From Paraburkholderia silviterrae (lineage in GTDB: Bacteria; Pseudomonadota; Gammaproteobacteria; Burkholderiales; Burkholderiaceae), in NCBI RefSeq assembly GCF_004353915.1, contig NZ_SMRP01000004.1:124001-188000 (forward strand): a stretch of DNA of 64,000 nt, read 5' to 3'. Positions 24,205-32,947 of the stretch are shown piece after piece (positions within the stretch are counted from its first letter, which is position 1; every line of letters starts with the position of its first letter). The position numbers and the translations under genes were made by a program. Under the pieces are notes generated by a model. The model made no database searches. It was not told where the DNA came from and saw only the letters and a program-made list of their open reading frames with translations.

Positions 24205-25850
24205 CGCATCGTCTCCGGGTTGATTACGTATCGCGGCTCGGGTGGCCGGCCTTTCCTGACGGCTCCTTCCGCCTCGCGCACCTCGACGAGGTGCCCGTGT
24301 TGCACGAGAACGTTCACAGCCTGGGCGGCCTCGTCTCGGTCGGTCAGCATCGACCATTCGTGCCGGTAGATGTCGCGTAGCGTGAATGGCTCGGCTGGCA
24401 GGCGTCCTTCCTTGATCCGTCGCAGCAGAGCGCGCGCACGGTCTATTTGCGTCACCATGCCCGTGCCGTACGCCCGTAAGGCGTGAGACTTCAGGTAGTC
24501 GGACCAAGCCAGCGCGCGGACCATCGCATCCGCCGTTACCGGCCCGCGCCCCTCGTCTGCCAGATGACAGATCAGTGCCAGTGACGGTACGAGTTTTCGG
24601 TACTTGGCGAGGTGCGATTCGATTGCGGGGTGCAAGTCTCCCGTGCGCAGGCCTACCTCCCACTCACGCCGCCACTCGCGGAAAAGCTCGAGCGCGGCGT
24701 CATTCAGGCGAAGGTATGGCGGTGTCCCTTCTTCCTGGCTGCCTTCGTGGTCTAAAGCAATCTCGGCTTGCCAGTCGGTTACCGGATCGGCTTCGGCCAG
24801 TCGCTGGAACACTGCAAAGGCGGCGCTCTTCTTGCTGGCGTCAGGCGCGCGGTCGACGTCCGTCCAATCGGGCGATATGTCCGGCCAGATCAACAGGCCG
24901 AAGCGCTGCATCAGGCCGTCATTGCCGGCGCCATCCGAAATTGCTTCATTCAGATATGACGTGACACGGCCCGGCTGCGTGCTGCCGAGAAGGGATAGGC
25001 ATACGGCTTCCGCGCGAAGGTTGCGCCCTCGCCCGATCCGGTCAACGGTATAGCCGCCATTGCCATTCCAGCCGGTTAGGTAAAATCCGCGCGCTGATTC
25101 CTGGCCCTCACGGTCCAAGCTCTTGAGAAGCGAGACGAGCTCGTCGCGAAACACGCCGACGCCCTGCGGGTTCTCGGAGCAGATCTCGTGAAGCGACTCA
25201 ACGTAGGCATCGTTGACCAAGTATCTCCGAAGCAGCGGAGCTTGCGGCTCATCCAGCTCGATGCGATCGACGCGGGCCGTTGGGTCTTTGATAAGCGCCT
25301 TCTTCGTATTCTTTTGGGCCGCCTCGACGCGCATCTCGTGCAGGTCTTTTTCCTCGTTGTAGCCCTGCATTTCGAACTCATACTGCTTGATCGCCTCTGC
25401 TTCGAGGCGCTTAAATGGCGCGAGTGCTGCCGTCATGGCGGGCGACTTCATCACGCTCGGGCGGCCGACGATGCAGACCCACTGATTGGCGTATTCGGTC
25501 CAGTCATCGTTGGCCTTGGGACGAATGCCAACACGGCGCCCGATGACGACGCCGAGCGCGGCCATGATCGTGGCGGCGACGAAATCGGCCGGGCACTGCA
25601 TACGCTCGGCAATGTCGGCGCCCCATGGTTGCAATGACTCAGGCAGCAACGCCGTATCGAACGGTTGGACTGACGCCAGATCCTGCTTTGGAAGCGGGAC
25701 CGGTGTCGGCAGTGCCGCTCCGGTTTGCCAGGTCGCCCAAAATGTATCGCGCGCATCATCCTCGGGCGTCTTGCTGCGCTTCACGCGGTCAATTCGCTTA
25801 ACCGCGGCGTCCATGTCGTAATCGCTAAGGTGATCGATAGTGGCACTCAT
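24201..25850 (-). CDS. DUF3987-family replication protein, 549 aa
   Basis: This resembles the YfjI/DUF3987 proteins of phages and islands, thought to act as replicative helicase or primase partners. Visible blocks are CPADFVAATIMAALGVVIGRRVGIRP, a P-loop-like CIVGRPSVMKSPAM near residue 135, FRDELVSLLKSLDREGQESAR near 240 and GLLIWPDISPDW near 325. ATG 25850 has GGGAGG upstream and overlaps the 58-aa gene by 4 bp; a longer frame would lose that signal. It is the largest gene of the replication operon. Confidence 0.8.
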   Translation of the reverse strand: MSATIDHLSDYDMDAAVKRIDRVKRSKTPEDDARDTFWATWQTGAALPTPVPLPKQDLASVQPFDTALLPESLQPWGADIAERMQCPADFVAATIMAALGVVIGRRVGIRPKANDDWTEYANQWVCIVGRPSVMKSPAMTAALAPFKRLEAEAIKQYEFEMQGYNEEKDLHEMRVEAAQKNTKKALIKDPTARVDRIELDEPQAPLLRRYLVNDAYVESLHEICSENPQGVGVFRDELVSLLKSLDREGQESARGFYLTGWNGNGGYTVDRIGRGRNLRAEAVCLSLLGSTQPGRVTSYLNEAISDGAGNDGLMQRFGLLIWPDISPDWTDVDRAPDASKKSAAFAVFQRLAEADPVTDWQAEIALDHEGSQEEGTPPYLRLNDAALELFREWRREWEVGLRTGDLHPAIESHLAKYRKLVPSLALICHLADEGRGPVTADAMVRALAWSDYLKSHALRAYGTGMVTQIDRARALLRRIKEGRLPAEPFTLRDIYRHEWSMLTDRDEAAQAVNVLVQHGHLVEVREAEGAVRKGRPPEPRYVINPETMR

Positions 25851-26023
25851 GCGCGGCCTCCCGCCCCTTGATTGAGCCACTGTTTGGCAGATGCGACAAC
25901 GTTCGAGGTTACCCAGTCACCGTGGGCTCGCCATGCCTCTTGACTCATCGCAGCACGGCAACGGGCAAGCTCCCTCTCGATCATCGCGTTGATGCGGTCC
26001 TTAAGCGTTTGCGCGCGGCCCAT
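25847..26023 (-). CDS. Small phage protein, 58 aa
   Basis: AAGGGGG lies ahead of ATG 26023 and the stop overlaps the DUF3987 start as ATGA. The product is helical (TLKDRINAMIERELARCRAAMSQEAWRAHGDWVTSNVVASAKQWLNQ). It overlaps the preceding 122-aa gene by 23 bp. It likely assists or is coupled to the replication protein. Confidence 0.65.
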   Translation of the reverse strand: MGRAQTLKDRINAMIERELARCRAAMSQEAWRAHGDWVTSNVVASAKQWLNQGAGGRA

Positions 26024-26369
26024 GCGCCCCCTTTGCCGAAAGCGGCTGTTGGAACGCCGTAAAGATGCCGGGCGAGGACGCGCGAACGAGAAGCTCATCG
26101 ACGCGCGTCCAAAAGCCAACGGCGACTCCGTGCGAACAATCTGTGGAGGTGAGGTGATGCGAGATCTGGCCTAATAACCCGAAGCCGACCCAGCGGCGGT
26201 CATCACGAAGGCACGCGGCAAATTCGTCAGCGGCTCGTTTGCCTATCTGGCAGGCGGCGCCGTAGTTTTCAGTGCGGGTGTTCAGAAGCGTGAGCACATC
26301 GCGCAGAATCGCGGAATGGCCGGCGGCGTTGGAGTGGACTTTCGAGGGACGAGCGGACGCTTGGCGCAT
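26001..26369 (-). CDS. Phage protein, 122 aa, behind the C4-like RNA
   Basis: AAAGGAGG lies 8 bp before ATG 26369 and decides this start, although the same frame is open to 26747 through what looks like structured RNA. Residues 15-70 (AAGHSAILRDVLTLLNTRTENYGAACQIGKRAADEFAACLRDDRRW) are helical. It is the first gene after the RNA and leads the replication operon. Position and the upstream RNA recall the ash/icd-type early genes of P1- and P4-like elements, but sequence identity was not checked. Confidence 0.6.
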   Translation of the reverse strand: MRQASARPSKVHSNAAGHSAILRDVLTLLNTRTENYGAACQIGKRAADEFAACLRDDRRWVGFGLLGQISHHLTSTDCSHGVAVGFWTRVDELLVRASSPGIFTAFQQPLSAKGAHGPRANA

Positions 26370-26404
26370 GATGCGGCCTCCTTTTGCTGGGTACGGGACC
26401 CGGC

Positions 26405-26522
26405 CCCCAACGCCAATTGGGGTGGCCGGACACATGACGGAGTTGGCGTACCGGCGCAAAAGGAAACCGGCGTGCCCGAAGGCACCCCCGCCAAGGCCCG
26501 ACCATTGAAGGCGCTTAGCGTG
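26405..26522 (-). ncRNA. C4-like antisense/leader RNA candidate
   Basis: On the minus strand TTGGCG and CGCCAA enclose two hairpins: GTGCC-TTCG-GGCAC, and a CCGG...CCGG loop with a TTTCCTTTTG interior. Upstream GGTCGG and downstream CCGGCCACC can close an outer helix. The encoded-in-all-frames pattern (for example GTPVSFCAGTPTP) is what I associate with C4-type RNAs of P1/P4-like phages. It lies right after a terminator and right before the replication operon, as those RNAs do. Confidence 0.5.
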
Positions 26523-26525
26523 CGG

Positions 26526-26552
26526 ACGTAAAAAAACCGCGCTGCGGCGGTT
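26526..26552 (-). terminator. Intrinsic terminator upstream of the C4-like RNA
   Basis: On the minus strand AACCGC and GCGGTT form the stem and a run of T follows. It would end or attenuate transcription arriving from the AlpA-like gene. Confidence 0.75.
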
Positions 26553-26692
26553 GTCCGCCTTTTGCATTACCCGGACGCCAATCCGGTGGCCTGTTGTTTC
26601 AGGCACGAGACCAGCATAAGTCACCGGGTTTACCAATGTCAAGAGAGCATCGGCACTTTTTGCGACGACTCCAGACGGCGGTGCGAATGGCA

Positions 26693-26899
26693 TCATGCGG
26701 CCTCCGCGTGATCGTCGTTGCGTGCGGATTCGCGCGATGCGAGCCAAGCTTCGATGTCGTCAATACGCCAGCCGACCGCGCGAGGCCCAAGCTTTACCGG
26801 TGCCGGCGCGAGACCACGTCTCACCCAGTCGTACCAGCTCGACTTCGACATGCCAACACAATCCAACACGCCAACGAGGCGCAAGATCTTTACGGCCAT
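26693..26899 (-). CDS. AlpA-family regulator, 68 aa
   Basis: MAVKILRLVGVLDCVGMSKSSWYDWVRRGLAPAPVKLGPRAVGWRIDDIEAWLASRE is a standard AlpA/excisionase-type winged helix with the conserved K(L)GPRAVGWR.DDIEAWL ending. AlpA proteins switch on excision or satellite genes. GGAG lies 8 bp before ATG 26899; longer frames lack support. It stands between the integrase and the replication genes, the usual place in P4-like satellites and PICI-type elements. Confidence 0.9.
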   Translation of the reverse strand: MAVKILRLVGVLDCVGMSKSSWYDWVRRGLAPAPVKLGPRAVGWRIDDIEAWLASRESARNDDHAEAA

Positions 26900-27189
26900 A
26901 TTTAGCACTCCAAATTGGCCGGAGTCGTAGTTCACCATGCGAGCGCGGACAAGTGTTGACAACGCATGAGGATGTCTTTAGTATCGCGCCATAGTCGATG
27001 CTCAAATAGCATCTTCTAGGTGTTCCGGGTAAGGGACTCCAGCAGTTTCAAATGTCGGTCGCGGTGTTTGTCCACCTAGATCGACGCTCAATAGGCCTCC
27101 AATGCGGGGCCTATTCGTGCTTCTACGTCCAGTACGGGGGGAAGTATAACTGCAAAATTTCCACTTCCCTAAATTGGGGGCGATTTGGA

Positions 27190-27223
27190 GTTTTGTCGGT
27201 TTTGTCGGGCTGCTACGTGGGCG
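27190..27223 (-). repeat. 34-bp bipartite repeat module, copy B
   Basis: On the minus strand: CGCCCACGT, five bases, then CCCGACAAAACC-GACAAAAC. It is oriented opposite to the left-end copy, so the full modules at the two ends face inward. Confidence 0.8.
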
Positions 27224-27254
27224 GTTTCGCGTATCAGCGCCCGCCCCAGCGAAC

Positions 27255-27288
27255 CTTTTGTCGGTTTTGTCTGGACCTTAGGTGGGCG
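27255..27288 (-). repeat. 34-bp bipartite repeat module, copy C
   Basis: On the minus strand: CGCCCACCT, five bases, then CCAGACAAAACC-GACAAAAG. It starts 65 bp from copy B and lies just outside the 3' end of the integrase gene. Confidence 0.8.
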
Positions 27289-27313
27289 CTTTTAGAAAAT
27301 GCTCCTGCATCGA

Positions 27314-28540
27314 CTACGCTGTACCGAACCTCCCGATAACCACCTTCCGGCCTTCGTCGATCTGCGCATCCACGAACTCAGCCCAGAGCTGCAGGATGCG
27401 TTTCCGCTCTGGGGCGTACTCGGCGCGGTTGTACACACCCTTGATGCCCTTGATCGTGTGCGCGAGTGCCTTCTCGATCGCGTCCGATGGCTGGCCCATC
27501 TCGTGCAAGTGCGTGGATGCAGTGCGGCGGAAGTCGTGCAGGACGAAGTGCTGAACCTCCATGTCGAGCGCCCGGATAGCCTGGTTGAGCGTGCTCTTGG
27601 CAATGGGTCGATCGACGCCGCGGACGGTTGGGAAGACGTATTCGGCGCTGGTGCGGCTGTCGAGGAGTTCTCGGAACATGGCGACGGCCTGCGACGACAG
27701 ATACACCCAGTGCTCCCTGTCTTTCTTCATGCGATCAGCCGGAATGCGCCAAATGGCGTCGTCGAGATCGAGTTCATCCCATCGAGCCTCGATCAGTTCA
27801 GACTTGCGAACCATCGTCAGCACCAGAAGGTGAATCGCCAGCTTCAGCGGCCGGCGGATGCTCGATGCGTACACGGCACGCAGTACGCGACCGATCTCTT
27901 CCGGAGACAGCACGCGGTCTCGGCTTTCCTGCGTGGCCACAAAGCGGGCCACGATAGCGGACGCGGGGTTGGTGAGCACTAACTGGCGCGCAATGGCGTA
28001 CTCGAACATGCGCTTGATCACGTTGCGCGTATGGAGCGCCATCTTCGGCGCGCCGCGCTTCTTGATGCGGTCGCAAATTGCCAGCACGTCGCCTGGCGTC
28101 ACTTCAGCAAGTGGCTTGTTGCCAAGAGCCGGATAGACGTCCTTCTCGAGCGCGCGCTTCGTCGTTCGCTGATATTCCGCGGACTTGTCCGCCATCTGCT
28201 GCTCGATCCAATAGGCGCCGAACTCCTTCACCGTGTCCAAGTTCTTGACGGCGCCGCGGTCCTTCTTCGCGTCAGCCACCGGCGAGATACCGCCCGCGAC
28301 GATTTCAGCGTAGCGACGGGCTCGCTCCCGCGCAGCGAGGAGGCTGGTGGACGGGTACTCGCCGATCGTCACCATAGGCTGCTGCTTGCCGTGCAGCGAA
28401 TACCGGTAGCGCCAGATCTTCGAGCCTGACGCCATCACCTCCAGTATCAAGCCGCCGCCGTCAGAGACGCTGTAGCGGCTCGGCTTGGGCTTCAAGGACT
28501 TGATGCGGGTATCAGTTAGCGGGGTAGCGGTCTTTGGCAT
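27314..28540 (-). CDS. Tyrosine site-specific integrase (P4-type), 408 aa
   Basis: The N-terminus (MPKTATPLTDTRIKSLKPKPSRYSVSDGGGLILEV) is the arm-binding DUF4102 domain. The catalytic domain follows from about residue 200, with Arg in TMVRKSELIEARW, the HxxR box LHDFRRTASTHL and the Tyr nucleophile in IKGVYNRAEY. Length is typical. It lies beside the mnmE 3' end, whose sequence would be its chromosomal target, and it reads toward the element interior. Arm-type repeats surround its 5' side. It should integrate and, with an excision factor, release the element. Confidence 0.97.
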   Translation of the reverse strand: MPKTATPLTDTRIKSLKPKPSRYSVSDGGGLILEVMASGSKIWRYRYSLHGKQQPMVTIGEYPSTSLLAARERARRYAEIVAGGISPVADAKKDRGAVKNLDTVKEFGAYWIEQQMADKSAEYQRTTKRALEKDVYPALGNKPLAEVTPGDVLAICDRIKKRGAPKMALHTRNVIKRMFEYAIARQLVLTNPASAIVARFVATQESRDRVLSPEEIGRVLRAVYASSIRRPLKLAIHLLVLTMVRKSELIEARWDELDLDDAIWRIPADRMKKDREHWVYLSSQAVAMFRELLDSRTSAEYVFPTVRGVDRPIAKSTLNQAIRALDMEVQHFVLHDFRRTASTHLHEMGQPSDAIEKALAHTIKGIKGVYNRAEYAPERKRILQLWAEFVDAQIDEGRKVVIGRFGTA

Positions 28541-28543
28541 GGT

Positions 28544-28662
28544 CTAGTACACAGGGATTGTGGAGCGCCGCAGCCCGCAAACCCTTTCCAGCGTTGACTT
28601 TCACTGGCTTAAGTACACAATATGCAGGGGCGTCCGGCTTTGCGTACTAAAGTGTGTACTAA
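28544..28662. repeat. Right arm-type repeats between integrase and mnmE
   Basis: TGCGTACTAA (28641-28650) and TGTGTACTAA (28653-28662) repeat the 12-bp step seen at the left end. Inverted forms CTAGTACACA (28544-28553) and TAAGTACACA (28610-28619) lie closer to the integrase start. Confidence 0.6.
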
Positions 28663-28774
28663 CGAAGGCTGGTTTGCAATGCTCCGATCTGCTCTTTGCT
28701 GGACCATAAATCCCTTACCCATCGGGGGATTCACAGGGTCGGCTGCACTGTTCCGCCCTGCACTGGACGACAAC

Positions 28775-28792
28775 TTATTTTCCAATACAGAA
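28775..28792 (-). other. Right attachment core in the mnmE 3' end
   Basis: TTCTGTATTGGAAAATAA encodes the conserved end FCIGK-stop. It differs at two positions from the 18-bp site I recall for thdF/mnmE-targeting islands such as SGI1. The host gene is left intact. Confidence 0.65.
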
Positions 28793-30184
28793 CCGACTAA
28801 AAATCACCCCAAGCAAATCATCGGACGTGAACTCGCCCGTGATTGAATTGAGTGACTCCTGCGCGAGTCTCAGCTCCTCGGCGAAGAGGTCGAGCGCTTG
28901 AGCGTTCTGGTCCGCGTGCGCTGCCGCCTGCGCGAGATGCTCGCGTGCCGTGCGCAGCGCGATGAGATGGCGCTCGCGCGCGAGGTAGACACTCTGCGCG
29001 TGCGCTTGCCAGCCTGCGATGCGCAGCAGTTCGGCACGCAAGAGCGCAACGCCGTCGCCTTGCTTCGCCGATAGCCGCACCTCACACACTTCGGCGCCAT
29101 CACCTGCCTGGCCCACGGGACGTCTGGCCACCTCGGGCGCCACGCCGGTCAGATCGGTCTTGTTGAGCACGCGCACGACCGGCACGCCCGCAGGAAAGCG
29201 CGCCGCGATCGCTTCGTCCTCGGCGGTCATGCCAGTGCGCGCGTCGAGCAGATGCAGCACCACGTCCGCGCGACCGATCTCGCTCCAGGTGCGCTCGATG
29301 CCGATCTTCTCGACTTCGTCCTCCGTGTCGCGCAGGCCTGCCGTATCGATCACGTGCAGCGGAATCCCTTCGATCTGGATCGTCTGCGAAATCTTGTCCC
29401 GCGTCGTACCGGCTACCGGGGTGACGATCGCGAGCTCGGCGCCCGCAAGCGCATTGAGCAGCGACGACTTGCCCACGTTCGGCTGTCCGGCGAGCACGAC
29501 TGCGAGCCCTTCGCGCAACAGCGCGCCCTGACGCGCCTCCGAAAGCACGTGATCGAGTTGCGCCCGAATGTTCGACAACTTGCCGCGCGCGTCGGCGGCC
29601 TCCAGGAAGTCGATCTCTTCCTCGGGGAAGTCGAGCGTGGCCTCCACGAGCATGCGCAGCGTCACGACGTCGTCCACGAGCGCATGGATGTCGCGCGAGA
29701 ACGCGCCGTCGAGCGAGCGGCCCGCCGAGCGTGCGGCCGCTTCCGTGCTGGCTTCGATCAGATCGGCGACGGCCTCGGCCTGTGCAAGGTCGAGCTTGTC
29801 GTTGAGGAACGCACGGCGCGTGAACTCGCCCGGCTCGGCAAGGCGCAGGCCGAACGCACGGCCCGCCTCGATACAGCGCTGCAAGACGAGCTGCAGCACG
29901 ATCGGGCCGCCATGGCCCTGCAATTCGAATACATGCTCACCGGTGTACGAGTGCGGCGCCGGGAAGTAGAGCGCAATGCCGCGGTCGAGCACGGTGCCCG
30001 CGCCGTCGAGGAACGGCACGTAGCTGGCATGGCGCGCACTCAGCGTCTGGCCGGTCAGCGCCTGCATCAGCGCCTCGGCAGCGGCGGCGCCCGCGCGGCC
30101 AGCCGAGACGCGCACCACGCCGATTCCACCGCGTCCGGGCGCTGTGGCAATGGCGACAATGGGATCGGTATCGGTGGCGAGCAT
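28775..30184 (-). CDS. mnmE: tRNA modification GTPase MnmE
   Basis: MnmE works with MnmG to put the 5-carboxymethylaminomethyl group on wobble uridines. The 469-aa protein shows the N-terminal folate-binding domain ([13 protein letters not shown]), a G domain from about residue 220 ([26 protein letters not shown]) and the invariant C-terminal CIGK. ATG 30184 is chosen; a TTG 15 bp upstream is also in frame. Its 3' end is the integration site of the element on the left. It lies in the conserved mnmE-yidC-yidD-rnpA-rpmH order, here interrupted by an XRE gene. Confidence 0.97.
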   Translation of the reverse strand: MLATDTDPIVAIATAPGRGGIGVVRVSAGRAGAAAAEALMQALTGQTLSARHASYVPFLDGAGTVLDRGIALYFPAPHSYTGEHVFELQGHGGPIVLQLVLQRCIEAGRAFGLRLAEPGEFTRRAFLNDKLDLAQAEAVADLIEASTEAAARSAGRSLDGAFSRDIHALVDDVVTLRMLVEATLDFPEEEIDFLEAADARGKLSNIRAQLDHVLSEARQGALLREGLAVVLAGQPNVGKSSLLNALAGAELAIVTPVAGTTRDKISQTIQIEGIPLHVIDTAGLRDTEDEVEKIGIERTWSEIGRADVVLHLLDARTGMTAEDEAIAARFPAGVPVVRVLNKTDLTGVAPEVARRPVGQAGDGAEVCEVRLSAKQGDGVALLRAELLRIAGWQAHAQSVYLARERHLIALRTAREHLAQAAAHADQNAQALDLFAEELRLAQESLNSITGEFTSDDLLGVIFSRFCIGK

Positions 30185-30630
30185 GGCGGACTGGATCAAC
30201 GTGATTCGACGAGGTTAGGTGCGGCCGGCCAAGTGTGACAGGCGAGGTAGCCGACACGTGCAGCCCACCAGGTGCAGTTGGCGAAGCGTGGACTGTGTGA
30301 TGCGGCTAAACGCGGCGTGCCGACGTCGTCTGGCTGCACCCGCGAAAGTGCGTGGATTGTAACGCGATGCGTGCACGCGCTTCCCGCGAAGATTCCACCA
30401 AGACTCATCCGAATTTATCTCAATTTAGATAAGATTAGTCTCTAGATGAATTGGCATTTCTGGGAGTAAAGAGCCTGTCGATCGGGCAAAGCTCCAATCT
30501 GGCGGGGCATCCTGTCGGACCACGCTGTTCTTGTGCTACCAACAACTTCAGGTGATATGTAGCTTTCATGAGTTATATATCGCCCAATTGGTTGCTAACT
30601 TCGGTGAAAGCTGGTTGCACAATTTAAAAC
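30185..30630. other. AT-rich divergent promoter region
   Basis: No gene is seen in 446 bp between mnmE (leftward) and the XRE gene (rightward). A small inverted repeat TTATCT-CAATTT-AGATAA lies at 30415-30432 and may bind a regulator. Confidence 0.5.
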
Positions 30631-31053
30631 ATGCCAACCATCGAAGAAAAAGCCGCCTTTTCCGAACGTCTGAAGTTCGCGATGAAGCGCGCCCCGGAAA
30701 AGCTGCGTGGCAGCACCGACCTCGCGAACAAGTTCAACCTGCGCCACCACGGCGATCAGCCGGTGTCTCCGCAGACTGCCCACAAGTGGCTGAGCGGCCG
30801 CACCATTCCCACCAATGACAAACTGGAAACGCTTGCGCAATGGTTCGACGTAGACGCACACTGGCTCCATTACGGGCCGTCGCCGGGCAACGCCTTGGGC
30901 GCCGTTCCCCAACCACGCAAACCGGACGAAAAATATCCGCTCTCCGAGGAAACACTGGAGCTGGCTTCGAAGATCGAGGCGCTGAGCGTGCATCACCGCT
31001 ATCTCGTTGAAGAGCTGGTCTCGCAGTTCTACGGCAGCGGCAAGAAGCTCTAG
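30631..31053 (+). CDS. XRE-like helix-turn-helix regulator, 140 aa
   Basis: The N-terminal half (FSERLKFAMKRAPEKLRGSTDLANKFNLRH..VSPQTAHKWLSGRTIPTNDKLETLAQWFDVDAHWLHYG) is a lambda-repressor-like DNA-binding domain. The C-terminal part is a short helical region (SEETLELASKIEALSVHHRYLVEELVSQFYG). Regulators of this size and form are common in Burkholderiaceae next to yidC. It ends at a bidirectional terminator shared with yidC. Targets are unknown; the inverted repeat at 30415 could be one. Confidence 0.85.
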   Translation: MPTIEEKAAFSERLKFAMKRAPEKLRGSTDLANKFNLRHHGDQPVSPQTAHKWLSGRTIPTNDKLETLAQWFDVDAHWLHYGPSPGNALGAVPQPRKPDEKYPLSEETLELASKIEALSVHHRYLVEELVSQFYGSGKKL

Positions 31054-31137
31054 CAGAGCAGTATCGCCCGACCGCGCTTTGGCACGGCAAGCAGACAAAA
31101 CGCCGCACGCGAAGCACACCCCGCGCAGGAAATAAAA

Positions 31138-31166
31138 AAGCCGCCCGGCTCTTTGCCGGGCGGCTT
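31138..31166. terminator. Bidirectional terminator between XRE gene and yidC
   Basis: AAGCCGCCCGGC pairs with GCCGGGCGGCTT around TCTTT. T-runs follow on both strands, the stronger one on the yidC (minus) side. Confidence 0.9.
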
Positions 31167-31222
31167 CATTTTTGGCGCGCCTCATTGCGAGGCGAGGGCG
31201 GCGTTCAGCGCCGCCCCCGCAC

Positions 31223-32917
31223 TCAGGCGGCGTCCTTCTTCGGCGCGATGTCTTTCTTCGCCTTGCCTTTGCCCATCATGCGCGTGATGTAGTACTGCTG
31301 CGCGATCGACAGCACGTTGTTCACGACGTAATAGAGCACGAGGCCCGCCGGGAAGAAGAAGAACATGACCGAGAACGCGATCGGCATGAACATCATCATC
31401 TTGGCCTGGACCGGGTCCGGCGGCGTCGGGTTCAGCTTGGTCTGCACGAACATCGAAACGGCCATCAGGACCGGCAGGATGAAGAACGGATCCTGCTGCG
31501 AGAGGTCGTGAATCCAGAGCATCCACGGCGCGCCACGCATTTCCACCGACGAGAGCAGCACCCAGTACAGCGAGATGAACACCGGAATCTGGATCACCAC
31601 CGGCAGACAGCCGCCGAACGGATTCACCTTCTCGGTCTTGTAGAGCTCCATGAGCGCCGCGTTCATCTTCTGCGGGTCGCTCTTGAAGCGCTCGCGCAGC
31701 GCCTGCATGCGCGGCGTGATCTCCTTCATGCGCGCCATCGACTTGTAGCTGGCAGCCGAGAGCGGGAAGAACACGGCCTTGATGAGCAGCGTGAGCAGCA
31801 CGATCGCCCAGCCCCAGTTACCCACATAGCTGTGGATCTTCTCGAGCAGCCAGAACAGCGGCTTGGCGATGATCGTCACCCAGCCATAGTCCTTCACGAG
31901 CTCCAGACCCGGCGCGATGCCTTCGAGCATGCGCTCTTCTTCCGGACCGGCAAACAGTTGCGCCTGCACGTTGTCGGTCGCGCCCGGCGCGATCGTGCCG
32001 AGCGGCTGCTTCACGCCCACGCGGTAGAGCGAGTTGTCGAACTTCTCGACGTAAATATCACGCTTGGCGCCCTGCTGCGGAATCCAGGCCGTCGCGAAGT
32101 AGTGCTGCACCATCGCAATCCAGCCGTTGTTGGCCTGGTTCACGTAGTCGGCCTTGTTCTTGTCGATGTCGCTAAACGAGATCTTCTGGAAGTGATGCTC
32201 GTTCGAGTACACCGCCGGGCCGATGAAGGTGTGCGAGAAGCGCGGCGTTTCCACCGGTTCGCTGTCGCGCACGAGCTCCATGTAGAGCGTGGGCGAGACC
32301 GGCGCGCTGCCGACGTTCTGCACCTTCGTGTCCACGCCGATCACATAGCTGCCCTTCGTGAACGTGTAGGTCTTGGTGACCTTCACGCCGCCCTTTTCGG
32401 GCGACTCGAGGCTGATCTGGAACGAGCTGGCGTCGCCGCTCAGCTCGCGCGGACCGTTGGCCGCCGTGTACACGTCGTTGTGGTTCGGGAAGTCGCCACC
32501 GAGGAGCCCCGTACGCGCGAGGTACGTGTGGTCCTTGGTGTGGTCGAACAGCGTGATGTACTGATTGGCCTTGCCGTTCTCTTCCTTCACGAGCGAGAGC
32601 TTCACGAGCGTGCCGCCGCGCGTGTCGATCTCACCGTCATAGACGTCGGTGCGGAAGTGCACGAGCTGCGCGGCCGCTTCGGCGGGCTGGGCCGTCGTCG
32701 CGGGCGCCTGGCCCGCGCTGGCTGCCGGCAGGTCGGATGCGGCGTTAGCCGCGTTCGCCGAACTCGTGGGCGCGGCGCCGCTGGCGGCGCTCTGCTGGGT
32801 TTGCGTCGCGCTCGGGAAGAACATCGACTGGCGTCCGTGGTCGCGCTGCCAGTTGTCGTACAGCATGACCGCTGACATGAAGAAGATGACCCATAGGACG
32901 GTGCGTTTGATATCCAT
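31223..32917 (-). CDS. yidC: Membrane protein insertase YidC
   Basis: YidC inserts and folds inner-membrane proteins, alone or with SecYEG. The 564-aa protein has the first transmembrane helix ([20 protein letters not shown]), an Ala/Ser-rich linker, the large periplasmic domain (about 85-360) and the conserved C-terminal core with five helices ([62 protein letters not shown]). The tail is Lys-rich. Length is normal for betaproteobacteria. It follows yidD and rnpA in a common operon. Confidence 0.98.
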   Translation of the reverse strand: MDIKRTVLWVIFFMSAVMLYDNWQRDHGRQSMFFPSATQTQQSAASGAAPTSSANAANAASDLPAASAGQAPATTAQPAEAAAQLVHFRTDVYDGEIDTRGGTLVKLSLVKEENGKANQYITLFDHTKDHTYLARTGLLGGDFPNHNDVYTAANGPRELSGDASSFQISLESPEKGGVKVTKTYTFTKGSYVIGVDTKVQNVGSAPVSPTLYMELVRDSEPVETPRFSHTFIGPAVYSNEHHFQKISFSDIDKNKADYVNQANNGWIAMVQHYFATAWIPQQGAKRDIYVEKFDNSLYRVGVKQPLGTIAPGATDNVQAQLFAGPEEERMLEGIAPGLELVKDYGWVTIIAKPLFWLLEKIHSYVGNWGWAIVLLTLLIKAVFFPLSAASYKSMARMKEITPRMQALRERFKSDPQKMNAALMELYKTEKVNPFGGCLPVVIQIPVFISLYWVLLSSVEMRGAPWMLWIHDLSQQDPFFILPVLMAVSMFVQTKLNPTPPDPVQAKMMMFMPIAFSVMFFFFPAGLVLYYVVNNVLSIAQQYYITRMMGKGKAKKDIAPKKDAA

Positions 32918-32947
32918 GCGTTGTCTCAGTGTCGATGGAATGGCGCG

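Larger units (their letters stand above)
26900..27313. other. Regulatory gap between AlpA-like and integrase genes
   Basis: This 414-bp stretch is AT-richer than its surroundings and holds two full copies of the 34-bp bipartite module plus probable promoters for the AlpA-like gene. No open frame here has a ribosome binding site. Confidence 0.6.
13797..28792. mobile_element. Integrated satellite-like or cryptic prophage element at the mnmE 3' end, ~15 kb
   Basis: Boundaries: the last 18 bp of mnmE (28775-28792), next to a tyrosine integrase, on the right; a degenerate copy of the core (13797-13814) on the left. Matching pairs of TGTGTACTAA-type arm repeats lie just inside both ends. Content: integrase, AlpA-like regulator, C4-like RNA candidate, DUF3987 replication protein, small phage genes, tail fibre, baseplate-hub-like and spike genes, a DUF2280 small-terminase-like gene and a PrtN-family activator. 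No head, portal or large-terminase gene is visible. The right boundary is well supported; the left one is inferred. Confidence 0.75.

Noticed and set aside
26370..26747. N-terminal extension of the 122-aa gene (total 248 aa)
   Set aside because: The extra part is explained by structured RNA and a terminator, and a strong ribosome binding site marks ATG 26369.
28775..30184. Disruption of mnmE by the integrated element
   Set aside because: The C-terminal CIGK and stop codon are intact, so the host gene is rebuilt or preserved.
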